This document shows positions 10,344-20,706 of a stretch of DNA of 64,000 nt, in pieces. Source of the DNA: Ophiostoma sp. CBS 140.51 (Eukaryota > Ascomycota > Sordariomycetes > Ophiostomatales > Ophiostomataceae); NCBI GenBank assembly GCA_029298735.1, contig JANSLP010000046.1:95427-159426 (forward strand), in the 5' to 3' direction. Position numbers and translations under genes: made by a program. The notes beneath the pieces were generated by a model. The model ran no database searches. It was given only the letters and a program-made list of their open reading frames with translations, and was not told the DNA's origin. Every line of letters starts with the position of its first letter. Within the stretch, counting starts at the first letter, position 1.

Positions 10344-12047
10344 ATGGTCTCCAAGAAAGGCTCCAAAAAGAGCTCGGCTCGGTCCTCCCAGACACCAGCC
10401 CAACCCGGCTCAAACACCAGTACTGGAGCATACGAAAAGCTCATTAACCGAATGTACGAGCCATTGGTTCTTCTTCATGCTCTTGACCCTATCCGAGGAG
10501 ATCATATTGCGACAACAAATCCCCCAATAAACAATGCGCAGCACATCCGTCGACAATTTCGCGACGATCTTGCCTTTTTATGCGAATACGACAAGGGCGG
10601 AGACGCATGCACGGCTCTGGGAATTGAGGACCGCGAAGACTGCCTGATCTACTGGGTGGCAGCCAACGCGAACCCACAGAAAAAAATTGAGCCGTTCCTG
10701 GTCAATTTACTGGGTGATTTGGCGGCAGTTATTCGGGAGGGCGGCGGCACGGACACTAGCACCGGCACGGCCCGCCTTCAGACAGCAACTGAGGAAGTCA
10801 CGGCAAAGTGCGCTGCTTTTGCACTGCCCAAAATCAAAAAGATCTGTACATTGTTGCGAATCAGAATTTCTGATTGCGAAGAGTGTTTGGGTGGCGGCAG
10901 CTTCTCGGACGAAGAAAAACAGTTAGCGGTCTGGCTGCAGCAGTTCAAGCAGTCGACAAAGGACATTTCTGCTGCTGGCGCCGGCCTAGATCTGTGTCGT
11001 CTAGCGTACGACAGGCGCAAATCCAGAGAGATGCGACAACTCAAGCAGCTGGCATTGGAGCAAGGTCACCATGGCGTGTCCAGGCAGTGCTTTGCCCAAG
11101 CGCATCACTACATTGGCCGCCTAGCTGACCACGTGCGCGTGCCGCCTCGTCTTGTCTCCAACCTGCAGTACGTTGAGGACCTGCTGCTCAATCCATTATC
11201 TGTACAAGTACCACCAATGGCGCACTGTGCTCCTTGTGAGCCTCTTCGTCAGGAACATGGCAAACGTCAGAGCCGGTTGGAAGGTATTATATCTCGCATG
11301 TGCAAACCGCATGAGAAAGCACTGCTTGCTGAACTCGCCGCTGGACTCCAAGACTTCAGTCAAAATTACGATCTCGATGCCATTGTCCACAAGAAGTTCG
11401 CGGATCTCACCGAGAAATCAAAGGCGCCTCGTGTTCATGCAGAGGTCCAGATTCTCGAGCACTTCCATAGGAACAAGCTTGACTGGGCCGACAACGGTGA
11501 TCGCTACATTGGCTGTAGCAAGCCTGCCTGCTTTTGTTGCCATTTATACTTTCGCCATCATCCATTACGACCTGTCATGCCCGGCACCCATAATAAGGTG
11601 TATCCCAAATGGGGCCCGCCGCTACTAGATGGAGGCACAGCCAACCCGGGCTACATCGAACAGAGAGACCTTCTCAATCGTTTCATTGAGGACGTTCGCA
11701 AGGATGTTGTTGAGCAGATCCGGGCGAAGCGGGGTCCAAGCAAGCGATGGCAGGCCGACACAGCTACGGCCATCACGCAGACAGTTGCGGGGGATTTTGA
11801 CGGTGTGGTACACGTTGGGGACGACAGTGGTTTTGAAAGCAGCGATTTCGGCGATTACACTCTGGACAACAGTAGAAGCGACGATAACAGCAGCTCAATG
11901 AACGATGCTGACCCTACGCCTGTTGAGGACCTATCCCGCGACTTGGTCTACCTCGATCTCAGCTCGTATCCAGACGCTGATTCCGACTCTGACCCAGAGG
12001 ATGGGGGTGTAGATGTGCGAGAATGGTCTAGTCCGAGTATCAGTTAA
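10344..12047 (+). CDS. OTT_1508-like nucleic-acid/nucleotide deaminase domain protein
   Basis: Single-exon gene of 567 residues. The N-terminal two thirds is mostly helical with no family I recognise; a Lys/Ser-rich stretch opens it. The C-terminal part has the zinc-dependent deaminase signature: HAE at 365-367 (zinc His and catalytic Glu) and, about 25 residues on, CSKPACFCC (391-399) holding the CxxC zinc ligands. It is followed by HLYFRHHPLRPVMPGTHNKVYPKW. This arrangement fits the OTT_1508-like deaminases (PF14441), a family known from bacterial polymorphic toxins and expanded in fungi, where the function is mostly unknown. The last ~80 residues are acidic, Asp/Ser-rich and probably disordered. 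There is no signal peptide, so it likely acts inside the cell. The start is MVSKKGSKKSS. Neighbours give no functional link. Confidence 0.8.
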   Translation: MVSKKGSKKSSARSSQTPAQPGSNTSTGAYEKLINRMYEPLVLLHALDPIRGDHIATTNPPINNAQHIRRQFRDDLAFLCEYDKGGDACTALGIEDREDCLIYWVAANANPQKKIEPFLVNLLGDLAAVIREGGGTDTSTGTARLQTATEEVTAKCAAFALPKIKKICTLLRIRISDCEECLGGGSFSDEEKQLAVWLQQFKQSTKDISAAGAGLDLCRLAYDRRKSREMRQLKQLALEQGHHGVSRQCFAQAHHYIGRLADHVRVPPRLVSNLQYVEDLLLNPLSVQVPPMAHCAPCEPLRQEHGKRQSRLEGIISRMCKPHEKALLAELAAGLQDFSQNYDLDAIVHKKFADLTEKSKAPRVHAEVQILEHFHRNKLDWADNGDRYIGCSKPACFCCHLYFRHHPLRPVMPGTHNKVYPKWGPPLLDGGTANPGYIEQRDLLNRFIEDVRKDVVEQIRAKRGPSKRWQADTATAITQTVAGDFDGVVHVGDDSGFESSDFGDYTLDNSRSDDNSSSMNDADPTPVEDLSRDLVYLDLSSYPDADSDSDPEDGGVDVREWSSPSIS

Positions 12048-13244
12048 TTGTATATTACGTTTTCTCGGTGTATATGTCGAGGCTTGGAGCAATACATCGC
12101 ATAAATTTGTCTGCACCCTGGTTAAGATTCACAGCAAAGAGTAACTTGTGGCTGGTGGAGAAAATAAAGAAATGATCAAAAAGGGCAATACATGGCGACT
12201 TACAAAGGTGAAGAAGTGGGCCTGTCCTACCCCGTAATGTTATGTGCGTTTGCTGCCACTCCGCACTCCAGCAGGCTTGGCAGGAAATAGGTACTAGTGT
12301 CCCTTTTATGTCTGTTGGATGTTTTCCAGTTCTGTTATTGTTGGCTTGCATTGTTGGATTTCTCATGCGAACAGGGACGCCAACGATAATGAGGGGAAAT
12401 TCAGACTAACCAAGCCATGATGGTGCTGTGTGGATCAGCGTCAACGAGGCAGGAGAAACGTCGGAGAATCACGACCACCTATCCCCATGGCCCGACCGGC
12501 TGCCCGATCGGGAAAAACACCGCGCTTTGATTACCATAAAGCCACACAGTAGATGCGATTGCCTATCTCAACGCGTCAGAACGTGAAATTTAGAGACGAT
12601 TAAATAACAATATTGCACTGCCTTATTCTCGTCTGGTGATTAAACTCATCTGCCCCTCCTCCGCACTTCCCCAGACCTGACTAGTTAGCTCACCAGGACG
12701 TTTAGTCGTCTAGCTCGATTTACAATTTAACGAGGATTTCATTACCCGCTACAGACCAACGGGCCATTTCTAGTATCTGGTGTGTTTAACGAGCATTTGT
12801 CAATAGATCTCCTTGCGACACTTCCCAGGGAAGATGCAGCTCCGAACTTCCCCAGACTCTTGAATACAGTACTGTAGATGCAGTCGCCTGACCCCCACAT
12901 TCTATGAAGCCACTTTAAATGGCAGCGTAACATGACAGTTTCGGGGGCCCGGCGGAAACGCTTTCAGTGAGGAAGTACACTATCCGCCCACTCTTGGAGA
13001 AGAGGAGAAGGAGGGGAGAAGAAGGCTCTCGAGGGTAGCTTGCCTAGTAATGTAGCTGGATGAGAAAAGGAGACGTGCCAATCCTATAAAGAGCTCTTCC
13101 CCAGAAATCACGATCGAGTTGTACACGTACTCTTGTTCTATTGTCACACCTCACTCACGATTTGTATCAGCTATCTCGACTTGTTTCCATCTGTCCACAT
13201 CCTCGTCCATATACCTATCCTAGACAGCAGCGATCACGGCAGCC
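12048..13244. other. Intergenic: promoter region of the SDR gene
   Basis: About 1.2 kb with no credible coding frame. The 3' part holds a purine-rich tract (13,000-13,035) and a CCAAT/TATA pair about 160 bp before the SDR start. The rest shows nothing I can name. Confidence 0.5.
13078..13090 (+). promoter_or_regulatory. CCAAT and TATAAA core-promoter motifs
   Basis: CCAAT at 13078-13082 is followed by TATAAA at 13085-13090, about 155 bp upstream of the SDR start codon. The spacing to the ATG is reasonable for a fungal gene, but the two motifs are closer together than usual and either may be chance. Confidence 0.35.
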
Positions 13245-14280
13245 ATGACCGACATTGCTATTTCCGACGACATCCTGACCAAGGCCAAGGGCAAGGTAAT
13301 TGTCCTGACTGGTAAGTGCCTCTGCACAAAATGATATTTGTGTGCCTCTGCTAACGCTCCTAGGTGGCGCCCAGGGTATTGGCGGCTCTTTTGTCAAGAT
13401 TGCATACACGGCAGGCGCTCACCTCTTTGTCGGCGACTGGGACATTGAAAAGGGCGACGCTCTCGCTGCATCTCTCCGCGCCGACTCTGCCGCTTCGGCC
13501 AACGGCGGCTCCGTCACCTTCCAGAAAGTCGATGTCACCGATTACAAGTCGCAGCTCGCCCTCTTCGAGGCTGCTGTCGCCGCTCACGGACACATCGACA
13601 CGGCCGTCCCCTTTGCTGCAGGCGGCGAGCCCCGTGGCTTCTTTGAGCCCGAGGCGTTGACCATTGAGTCGCTCAAGGAGGAGCCGACAGCGATCAAGGA
13701 CCGGCTCGAGCTGAATGTGCTGAGTGTCGTCTACTTCTGCCGTATCGCCCTTGCCTACATGCGCAACCCCGACCCCGATGCTGCCCAAAAGGCTTATGCC
13801 GCCAAGGAACCCATGCCCAAGAGCATTGTGTTGCTTGCCTCGTTAGCTGGTATCGCACAGAACCCGGGCGTGCCCATCTACATCACCAGCAAGCACGCCG
13901 TGATGGGCCTGCTGCGGTCGTTTGCACCATATGCTCCCGTGCGGTACAATGTGCGGATCAACGCCATGTGTCCGTCCGCTACTAACACGCGCATGATTGA
14001 TAGTTTGACCGAGTCGTGGGTGGCAGCTGGTCTGCCGATGAATCAGCCCGAGGACGTGGCGCGATATGTACTGCTGTGTGCGACGGACGAGCAGCGCAAC
14101 GGCAATGCAATTTACATTTCGGGCGGCAAGGGTGTGGACATTGAGGACGGCTATGTCCGGACAATGCCTGTGTGGATGGGTCTCCAGCACACAATTGACC
14201 TGCAGGCGAGCCGTGAGTTTTGTGGCTTGGGTGACGGCTGGGTCGAGACGTCGACGAGCGTGGGCGAGAATACAAAGTAA
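13245..14280 (+). CDS. Short-chain dehydrogenase/reductase
   Basis: NAD(P)-dependent oxidoreductase of the classical SDR type, 327 residues, cytosolic. Exons 13245-13311 and 13364-14280 (GTAAGT donor, CTAAC branch site). The splice completes the nucleotide-binding motif TGGAQGIG (22-29). The catalytic residues are S182 in LLASLAG and Y195/K199 in YITSK. There is an acidic WDIEK after the second strand, which suggests NAD rather than NADP preference. The protein is longer than the usual 250 residues: an insertion of about 20 residues (NPDPDAAQKAYAAKEPMPKS) precedes the Ser strand, and the C-terminus is extended. It resembles 15-hydroxyprostaglandin-dehydrogenase-like fungal SDRs, but the substrate is unknown. 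Confidence 0.88.
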
Positions 14281-14474
14281 ATCTCCGCTGCTGTGTTCAG
14301 AGCACAGACCATAAAATACCAAGAGTTTAAAAAAACAAAGTGAATTAAAGTAATGTCGTGGGTATAGTAATAAATGTAAACGCCATGCCATGTTCCGTGA
14401 AGAATGTCGCAAAATGCACCGTGCTCCAATGCACTTACATCCAACCTCCAAACCGCCTTTGTTTATGCTTATGC

Positions 14475-17400
14475 TTATATCGCATTGTGCAACGCCGTAA
14501 TGTACAGGTACGCGTCGATGTACAACCGGTTCTCCACCGAAAACGCCGTGCCCGATTTCACCTTGAACATGCCGTGGGGACCCAAGGTAAACCGGTCCTC
14601 GCCCACCACCACCCGCAACTTGCCCGACGCGAGCATGCACATCCGCATCGACTGGCTGTCGGCGTCGAACGAGACAGACTGCCCAGGCCGGACCACCTCG
14701 ACGCGGATCGACATGTTGTGGTCAATGGGCACCATCTGGTTCGACGTGAGGTACGCATTTGAAAAGGCAATGTTTTCGTGTGTCTTGGTCTGCACACGGC
14801 CAGGCGCCAGCTCCCAGTCCTCCATCTCGAGTGCCTCGGGGCCGGGCTGCACGTTGCCGTCAAACACAAGGGCCGAGTTGCTGCTCTCACGGTGTGTTCT
14901 GGTTAGAGCCATGGACGAGGATGCCCGATTCGTCTGGGCCAACGGAAGCATGCCATCCTTGTCGGCAGCAATGCGTCCCGAGCGCCGACGGTCGTGGGTG
15001 TCGGGAGTGAGTTTGTCGTGTTCGTGCTGGAAGCTGGCCTGCCGTCTTGACGTCGAGCTTGAGCCACCACGGCGCAGTGCCCCGCGCGCCAGAGGTTCGT
15101 TATCACTCGACGCTGGATCGAGTGCGCTGTCCGGGCCGCCACCTCCTCCTCTTCCCCCACCTCCACTTGAGCCCCCGCCTGCACCACCTCTGATACTTCC
15201 GCTGCTGTCACCACCACCACCACCAGCGTTAGTATCCGCACTCTTTGCAGGTTTTGCAGGTCCCCTCTCGCGCCGAACAACATCTGTATTGAGCGCTGTC
15301 AGGCGCTGTAGGCCCGACGACGCCGCCAGCTCAACATACCCGAAATTGCCAGACCGTGCGTAGCGGTAGGTCGTATCATAGTTGAGGTTGGGGAACAGCT
15401 TGGCAAACCGTGGCCGGAAAACATGGTGCAGGCTGCACTTGTCGTTGTTGCGCCGCTCCACACAGTTGGCGCACTTGGCATAGGCCACACTCATGTCGGC
15501 GTTGCCCTTGCTACTCGTAATAACACAGCCTTCAAACACACCACGGCCCGACTTGCAGTGGTCGCATGGTGTCGGCACGTAGTCGCCGCTGACTTGGATA
15601 AGAGCAGCGGCAGAACTCATGGCAAACAGTTCGCCGTTTGGTGCAGCCTTCTTGCGCCGCTCGTTCAACTTGAGGTTGCGCACCCGTGAGCACGCCACAA
15701 ACAGACTCGAGTAGCCAGAGGTCGGTGGCGTTGGTTTCCGGGCGGCCGGTGCCAAAAACGGCTGGATGTAGTCCCACGTTGCCTGCTTGTCTGCCGGCAA
15801 AGGTTTCGCAAAGTCGTCCGGCCCTGGAGGCAGGTCATCCATCAAATCCTTGCTTTTGGCACTGACAATGCGTATGTTGGGGAAGTCAGGCTTTGCCGTC
15901 TTTTGCGTTGGTTGGGGTGTTGCAACGGCTTCAGATCCCATGGGCTGATAGCCAATAGGCATCTGCGGTGCAAGGGGTTCCAGCTCTGAAGCCGACCGTT
16001 TGATGGTGGACACGACAAAAGCCCTCATCTGATGGTGCGTACTAACTTTGGACAAGGTACCATCGCCGTTGTCGTTGAAGAGCGTGTGCCGGTGTTTTCT
16101 CGTAAAGTGCCCTCCAAGATTAATGGCAGCTGGTAGGACGCGCTGGCAATCCCGAACAGGGCACACCCACGGCATTTCAGGAAAAGAACTTAACTGGTAA
16201 CCGTCCGGGAAAAGCGTGCCGTAACCAAGTTCCCCATCCAAATATTTCCCGTAATCTCGACCAGACGCTGAAAATAGAAGCTCTTTTGTGGGTACGGTGG
16301 TCGAAGCCGATGCAGATGTAGACGTCCTCGTCAGCTTCGGTTCAGATTTCTTCTGTAGTTGGGCGGCGACAACGTCGCGGCGGCGTTCTTTGTTCTTTTG
16401 GGTTTTCTTCTTCTGACGATCCTGTTTTGCCAACAATTCTGCTTTAGCTGCAACAAATTTCATGACAGATTTCGATAAACGGGGTTTGGCGAGCTTTTCG
16501 AGCTTGGCAGGTGCACTTTGGGAAACAATTCGGGCGCCGACGCGCCCAGACGTGGACGTCAGACGCTTGATCACCGTAAAAGTACCATCCAGGTTGTCGT
16601 TGATGTTGCATGCTCGGTGCCCACTCTAGAATGGATAGCGTTAGTTTAATATGTCTCAAACGCAGAGTGCATAAAATGGGTGGCCTTGGAGGCCTGATCA
16701 TGTTCGACACGTACCGAGAAGTGACCACTCATGCTGATCAGCTCGGGAAATAGTCGTCTGCACGAACGTATAGGACAGATCCATGGTGTAACACGATCGG
16801 GCCACAGCTTGTAGCCGTCTGGAATGAGTGCGCCTCTGGTGCTGGCCAAGTCGCCGTTTTCTTCTTCAAATATGTTAGTCTAGTACGGCAGCAATGAGAG
16901 AAAAGGAGGGATAATCCGAAGGCATATTGGCAATTACCCTGATACTTGTTGTATGGCCGGCCACTGGGGGCACTGGTGAAGATTCCAGGGGCGGCAGACG
17001 TCAAAACAGCTTCAGCCTCGTCGTCGCCGACTTCGATAGAGTCGCTGACTTCGTCTTCGTCTTCGTCATCTTCGGAGATTTCGTCTTCTTCATGAGACAA
17101 GTTGCTATCTGAGTCGATGCTATCGCTCAAGCTGCTGTTGTCGTTGCCCTTCACGACCGCGGCGATATCTGGGACTGCAGTGTCTTCGATATCACCGTCA
17201 GATGAGTCGGAATCTGACGAGTCTGAGGAGTCTGAAGAGTCTGAGGAGTCTTCCGGCCCGGACGAAAGTGACACGGTCAATGTCACGGGGTTTGCGGTAA
17301 CATCCTCTGGCGAACTGGAGCTGCGGGTTGACTTGGCGCGCTTCTGTGCCGGCTGCGCTAGATTCACGATATTCACGGCCGACTCTCTCCTCCGCTTGAT

Positions 17401-18351
17401 CCCATTGACCTGACCATTCGTCGACGATATCGGAATCTGCGCGTTCTGCAGCAAATCGATTTCAATCAGGGCCGGCTTGGTGCTCGTCTGTGAAAACAAT
17501 CTCGACTGCAGCTGCGGTGGAGGTTGTGTCTTGATATTTAAGCTGTCTCGAGACGGCGTGTCTGTCGGCGTGCGAGTGGTTGTCGAGCCAGAGGGTGTCG
17601 GTGTCCTTGACCCGCTAGAGTGCATCGAAGCCGGTGGCAGCATGCCCGGCCGGCCGGTGCGTTTCATCGTATACGCAGGGCGCGGGGCGGGCTGGCCGTC
17701 GCTTTTTGGCTGAGGGGCAGCTGAGGACGTAGAGGCAGAGGTCGTGGGAAGAGAGGATACGGGAATGGATGAGCCGTTCTTGGCTGACGATGCTGGCGTA
17801 GGTGTTGCAGTCGTCGCCGGGGCGGGTGAGGGAACACTGACAGGAGTCGGACGTTTTGGCGGCAGTGTGGAAGGACGCGGTGTTGTCGATGTGGAAAAGG
17901 TTCCCAATCGTGGTTGCGCAGGTGGGTTGGACGCGGTCGACACGGGATGCGTTGCTGTCGTTTGGGATGATTGCACGGGTGTTGATGTCGCGGAATTGCC
18001 CGGCACGACCGTATTTTTGAACAAAGATAGCTGTGGTTTGCCAGTTCCAGGGCCGCTTGGGGTTCCGTTCGAAGGCCCGGCAGCTGCATTGGACGCAGGT
18101 GTCGATACGCGCTGTTGCGCGGGATGTTGAGGTGTGGCTTGTTTTGGTGTAGCAACGGCTGGATTGGGGCCCGTTCGCTGTGCGGTCGACGACGAGGGTC
18201 TCGAGTTCCGTCGGTCACTCAAAGCTGGGAGCACGCTGGCTGCTGTTGCATTCGGTGCCGCTGCCCGGGCCAGTGCTGGCGTTTGAGTTGGCGTCATGTT
18301 GAGCTGCTTATCGACCTCCCGCTGGATGCCTTTGGCTACAGACGCCGCCAT
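14475..18351 (-). CDS. Large nuclear protein with duplicated C2H2-like modules and a DUF3716-type cysteine cluster
   Basis: Predicted 1,237 residues; exons 18351-16938, 16863-16715 and 16625-14475. Residues 1-400 are a disordered Ser/Thr/Pro-rich region, then an acidic Ser/Asp/Glu tract (about 370-450). Two copies of a 60-residue module follow: copy 1 has C501-x4-C506-x12-H519-x4-H524, its last His completed by splicing, and copy 2 has C676-x4-C681-x12-H694-x4-H699. Each is preceded by a PDGY...PW.CP motif and followed by NDN.DGT. A Lys/Arg-rich stretch separates them. Residues about 875-925 hold a CxxC...C...CxxC...C cluster like the fungal DUF3716 (PF12511). After Gly-rich and Ser-rich stretches, the last ~100 residues form predicted beta strands resembling the cupin-like C-terminal fold of CENP-C/Mif2. 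That last assignment is tentative. A chromatin role is inferred from composition only. Confidence 0.72.
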
Positions 18352-19340
18352 CGTGGACCGGCAGTGGTGCAAAGCTAGCGAAACACACACACAATGCAGG
18401 GCAGAATGCACGTGGCGGAAGGCGACGCTGTCGGCAGCGTTGGGTGGGGTGAGGAGAAAACCTCTCAGAGTCGGAGGGCGTCGGTGAAATTGACGTGGAA
18501 TTGAGGTCAGATTGAAGCCAAAGTGGGCGGCCGCTGAGATGGACGCGTGCAAAACCAACACGCGATGGTCGTTCTTTCCCTTCCGCTGCCTATGCGCCTG
18601 CGCCCCCTGAACCGGCCTAAACCCGGTCGTTCCTTCACCTTGCTGCGCTCCGCGGCTTATTGGCCACTGCAATTTTAGTGGATGTTTGCTGTTAAAGTTA
18701 ACGCAGCCAAAATCAATACGGGTCACGTGCCGCTATGGATGCTCAATCTCGACAGCATCACGATGCGGCAACTTCATGTTAGGTTTCTTCGGTATTGAGG
18801 TGGTAAACTTGATGGGCTAGAGTAGAATAAGCTTGGTATGATACAAGTTAACTATGCAAAAATACAACTTGGTGCCATTTTTTGTATTTTCTAAACAAGA
18901 TTGCGTGTGTCTATCAAGAAATATTCTCGGTTATGTCCTTTTCAAAAAGAAAAGGAACAAAATTTGTGCTGGACAAAAAGAAAAACGAAAAAACAAATAA
19001 AAACTATTGCAATTCCCGCAAGTTAATAAGATCCAAAAAAGATCACCGTTAATATCGATGTGCCAGTTTGTATTTTCAGTAATGACCGCCATTACAGGAA
19101 ATTGCTTCCGATAAGTGAATGTCTGGGCTGTTTGACACCAGTCAGTCGCTCCTTCCCTTTGTGATGTTGTTTGCTGTGACCAAGACAGTCGCTCCTTCCC
19201 TGTGTCTACATCCTGTTTGTTGACAAAAAAACTGTCCTTAAAATCTAGCCTTCCCTCCATTTTAATCCTCTTTCAAATGTTTTCTGTCACATCAATAAGC
19301 GTCACCTCAACGACTTGACATCGTCTGCTGATTATACACG
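18352..19340. other. Divergent intergenic region, no gene seen
   Basis: About 990 bp between two divergent genes. The part near 18,850-19,080 is AT-rich. Around 19,143-19,224 there is an imperfect direct repeat (separate entry). No gene is visible. Confidence 0.5.
19143..19224 (+). repeat. Imperfect tandem direct repeat, ~39-bp unit, two copies
   Basis: Both copies start CAGTCGCTCCTTCCCT (19143 and 19186) and end in a similar TTTG(C/T)TG(T/.)GAC tail, with a diverged middle. They lie about 120-200 bp upstream of the frameshifted gene at 19341. Confidence 0.6.
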
Positions 19341-20512
19341 ATGTCTTCCCTAGCGGAACCGGTATTTGATGCTAAGAATATCGACTTCAGCCTGCTGTAC
19401 AAGTCAAGCATTTTGGATTGCGACAAGAAATCCGAAATGGACGAAACGGACGATCTGTCTGCAGGAATCCATACCCCATCCGAGACCAATGCCGAACACG
19501 ACCAGGAGCCGGATATGCAGACAAGCACCTCGACGAGTCCCGAAGCTGCGATTTGTCCTCCGACCGCGTCGTGGTGGAAGGGAGTCAGTCCGACTGCTGC
19601 ACTCTTCACGCCGATCCCGCCGCCCGATGTTAAGTTTGACCCGCTTTCACAGGCCAGTCTCCCCAGCTCATACCATCCAAATTCCATTACAGCGGCGAAT
19701 GAGCGGCCTGTCATCTTTGACGTGGTCGTTCACGCTGCATATCGAGTCTCCGAGGCGGCTACTCATGCCGTCAATGCCGCTGAGCACGTCGCAATCTGGG
19801 CAAAAACACGCGAGCCTCCTTACACTACGATCCCTGGCCTGGCTGTGCAAGAGCTTCTAGAAGCTGTTCCAGTAACTGCCAACACCGCCCGCATTGCCCG
19901 CCGAACACTTCTGTATGCTGTGAAGCCCGTGGCCAACCTTGGTCCTCTGTGGAATTCCCAGGCTGCGATGTCCGGCCTGCTTGGGAAGACGAGAGGTTTT
20001 GTGAGCATAAAAGACATGGCCGATGTCTGGTGGAATGTGTCAGACGAGACGCAGCATATGCACGACGCAGCCGCCTCAGCTGTTCGCAAGCTCCACAAGC
20101 TCACCAACACAGGCCGCACTGGTTGGCGCAAGGAGTCGCAAACAATGTGGAGAACTTGGATATTGTCCGTGGCCATGTTGTTGTTGCAAAGCAGACATGG
20201 TCAGACCTTTTGTCTGGCGACGATTGGGACCCTGACTTTGGGGCAACATCTCTTCGTGCTAAGAAGGCTATTCAGAGGTCGGCTGAGGCTGTCCAGCAGC
20301 TCGTCTTCTTGGCTGATCCGATTTTCAGCCAGGTCTCCAGACACCGGTTCTGGCATTTGTCTACCTGGATGCAGAACAAGGAGACAATCTCGCCCGCTGA
20401 TGCCGCGGCCTATCTTGTCGCCAACATGGAGGCCAAGGAGGCACTTGACAAGGCCAAGGCTGCCGCGACGCAGGCCATGGCGGCCAGCAAGGCAACTGAC
20501 GACTACAAATGA
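19341..20512 (+). CDS. Unknown protein, reading frame broken by a -1 shift near 20,110-20,130
   Basis: I do not recognise the family. The first frame starts at the ATG at 19341 (MSSLAEPVFDAKNIDF) and reads plausibly to about residue 258 (AVRKLHKLTNTG). From about 20,125 the coding-like sequence continues in the frame two bases on (GVANNVENLDIVRGHVVVAK) and ends at the TGA at 20510-20512 after an Ala/Lys-rich helix. The first frame meanwhile becomes Arg/Ser junk. I looked for an intron that would connect the two and found none with good splice sites and the right phase. The sequence therefore lacks one base or gains two, either a real mutation or an assembly error. Both halves look helical and soluble, with no signal peptide or membrane segment; one AATHAVNAAEHVAIWAK stretch is strongly amphipathic. 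Confidence 0.55.
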
Positions 20513-20706
20513 GCTAGCTAGAGTGATAGAGGGATATATGAGAAGGGAATCAATCATCTAGGGGCATTCCATGTATTTCTCGCCATAAACGGGCTCCCGT
20601 GCTAGGAGACTGATATACACGACAGTTATATTAGATGTGTACTAGTATCTGAGACAATATGGTCGAATTGTAACCGCTTTATGTACAATATATAAAGAAG
20701 ATTCAT

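Noticed and set aside
9623..10447. 274-codon plus-strand frame
   Set aside because: Low protein-like quality, no family, and it overlaps the start of the deaminase gene in another phase.
13843..14640. Antisense 265-codon frame over the SDR gene
   Set aside because: Shadow of the SDR; Arg/His-rich, no family.
14404..15363. 319-codon plus-strand frame
   Set aside because: Antisense to the large DUF3716-type gene; Pro/Ser/Arg-rich shadow of its Gly-rich part.
20001..20135. Intron to explain the frame change
   Set aside because: The strong GTGAGC donor at 20001 gives the wrong phase with every acceptable AG; the one phase-correct donor (GTGGAA, 20030) is poor and would remove good coding sequence.
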